Of a stretch of DNA of 7,015 nucleotides, positions 5,765 to 7,015 are shown one piece after another (position 1 is the first letter of the stretch; the number at the start of each line of letters is the position of its first letter). The stretch comes from a bacterium (GTDB taxonomy: Bacteria; SZUA-182): contig QIFF01000005.1 of assembly GCA_003230635.1 (NCBI GenBank), forward strand, positions 1 to 7,015. The letters run 5' to 3'. A model generated the notes under the pieces. That model worked only from the letters and a program-made list of their open reading frames with translations, made no database searches and had not been told where the DNA came from. The translations under genes were made by a program, and so were the position numbers.

Positions 5765-7015
5765 TTAATCGCTGTGTTTCAATTCGCCTAGTTGTTTGTC
5801 AAGCTGTTCTATTGCCTTAGCCTCAACCAGGGTGATTTGCTCTTTTGCTTTGGCATAGGCCAGTTCGCTTTGGGCCTTTCCCTGTTCAAGGCCAGGGAAA
5901 AGTTTAGCCCCTACAATCAAGCTTTGGGTGCTGCCGTCCTTGAGCCAGAGACTGATTTTGAGGGCTGGCTTGCTGAAGCCGTAGTCTTTTTGGGACTCGG
6001 GCTGGTCAATGAATTCCCGGGCCTGGAGTTTGGCTATGGTTTTAAGGAGACCGTCTATAAAGGAGACATCGGCTATGGCCGGCTCGGGGTTTAGCCTTAC
6101 CCAGGTGTCATCGCTCTTGTGTTCAAGCAGGATACTGGCTTCGGCATTGACCAGTTCCAGCTTGGTTACTTCCTGCGGCAGGAAGTAGAGCAGTTTTTTG
6201 TCGCGCAGGCCAAAGAGGGTTTTGATTAAAAATTCCCCCGCTTGCTTGGGGAGGGTAAAAACAGGCTCCCGGCTCTGCCGTTTGGCATAGATTTCTGCCT
6301 GGTGACCGTCAATTTTGCCCAGGAGCAGGATTTGGTGGCTGTCGTCATTCATGGTTAAGTCAATCACCGCCTGGGGTTTATCCAAACCGTATTGGGCTAA
6401 ATCCGTTGTATTTTCCACCACAAATCTTTTGGCCTGTACCCCGTCCAGGATATAAAGCAGGTCCTTGACCTCTTTATTGTCTGCCTGGGCCTTGAGGGGT
6501 TGGGTTATTTGCCAGCCCTTGGCCGGGTCTTGCTTTAACAAAATCGTCTGCTGGGGGTATTGGAGGTGCAACTGGGATACCTGACTGGCCGCTGCTTTGA
6601 TGATTTGCTTATTGCGCAGGGCATAGACATCCTTATCCGACTGGCGGCGGAAGTCGGCAGGCAGCAGGAAGACCTTGTCCTCGCCCCCCCGCTTGGCATA
6701 GAGGAAATCCCTGGTAGGGGTATCTTTCCCCAGCAAAAGGGGATAATTCTTGTTGGCGCTTGTCAGGGTAATCTTTGAGGCGGGCTGCTGCAAGCCGTAA
6801 GGCTCCAAATCTTGAGGGCTTTCCTCTATTACCCGTTCCTGCTTGGCCTCCAGCAGCTTGGAAATCAGCTCCTTGAGCGCACTCTCATCGGCTGTGGCTT
6901 GCAGGGGTTCAACTATGTTCCAACTTCCAGCGCTGGTTTTGAGGCAGCGAATCTTCCTGTCCTTCTGCACCAACTGCACTTCGCTGATATCTTCCAGGGA
7001 GAGGTTAAAGACTTT
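5765..7015 (-). CDS. DUF4340 repeat protein, N-terminus cut by window edge
   Basis: The frame is open from the right edge to TAA 5765-5767, giving 416 visible residues; internal GTG 6979 is not the true start because the frame continues upstream. Three copies of one module follow each other: W...D...LL...YG[LF]..P...L.....LLLG......YAKR......V..LP......LR[ND]K. The YG[LF] motifs lie at visible residues 73, 209 and 345, exactly 136 apart. This pattern is typical of DUF4340 proteins, which often carry an N-terminal membrane helix and sit beside GldG-type/ABC-2 transporter genes; those would lie to the right, outside the window. The role is thought to be in an envelope or transport complex, but no activity is established. 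The gene is GC-richer than the scar downstream and ends just before repeat DNA. Confidence 0.88.
   Translation of the reverse strand, partial: KVFNLSLEDISEVQLVQKDRKIRCLKTSAGSWNIVEPLQATADESALKELISKLLEAKQERVIEESPQDLEPYGLQQPASKITLTSANKNYPLLLGKDTPTRDFLYAKRGGEDKVFLLPADFRRQSDKDVYALRNKQIIKAAASQVSQLHLQYPQQTILLKQDPAKGWQITQPLKAQADNKEVKDLLYILDGVQAKRFVVENTTDLAQYGLDKPQAVIDLTMNDDSHQILLLGKIDGHQAEIYAKRQSREPVFTLPKQAGEFLIKTLFGLRDKKLLYFLPQEVTKLELVNAEASILLEHKSDDTWVRLNPEPAIADVSFIDGLLKTIAKLQAREFIDQPESQKDYGFSKPALKISLWLKDGSTQSLIVGAKLFPGLEQGKAQSELAYAKAKEQITLVEAKAIEQLDKQLGELKHSD

Noticed and set aside
1..7015. CRISPR array, tRNA or rRNA gene
   Set aside because: No series of evenly spaced repeats and no TΨC-like or rRNA core sequence was found on either strand by eye.

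Overview
The window looks like a chromosomal stretch from a moderate-GC anaerobic bacterium, most likely a Clostridia/Peptococcaceae-type Firmicute. That placement is inference: it rests on a B12-type radical SAM enzyme, Gram-positive-like ribosome binding sites and TTG/GTG starts, not on any marker gene.

Layout: almost everything reads leftward (minus strand). From right to left these are a DUF4340 protein (5765-7015, cut by the right edge), a non-coding scar (about 5041-5764), a cobalamin-binding radical SAM enzyme (2698-4122), an argininosuccinate-lyase-like enzyme (1146-2612), a small antitoxin (909-1133), a frameshifted PIN-domain toxin (519-912) and a Gfo/Idh/MocA oxidoreductase (1-486, cut by the left edge). 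The genes from 4122 down to 1 are packed with short gaps or overlaps and probably form one transcription unit. The radical SAM enzyme, lyase and NAD(P)-dependent oxidoreductase together suggest a small biosynthetic or modification pathway. The toxin-antitoxin pair appears to have been inserted into it.

The only clear rightward gene is an AT-rich membrane-anchored DUF4760 protein (4360-5040) with its own consensus-like promoter and a terminator that works in both directions. Around it lie repeat debris, hairpins, an integrase N-terminal stub and a candidate short leftward transcript. The region 4123-5764 therefore reads as an accessory insertion site between older leftward genes.

Most notable observations: (1) a perfect 17-bp tandem duplication at the 5' end of the lyase gene puts its natural ATG starts out of frame, and removing one copy restores an N-terminus with the family's GR[LF] motif; (2) the lyase differs from classical ArgH at substrate-loop positions and sits with a B12 radical SAM enzyme, suggesting a non-arginine role; (3) a leftward promoter plus strong terminator marks a possible small RNA opposite the tail of the DUF4760 gene; (4) a three-arm, attenuator-like hairpin set lies in front of the integrase stub.
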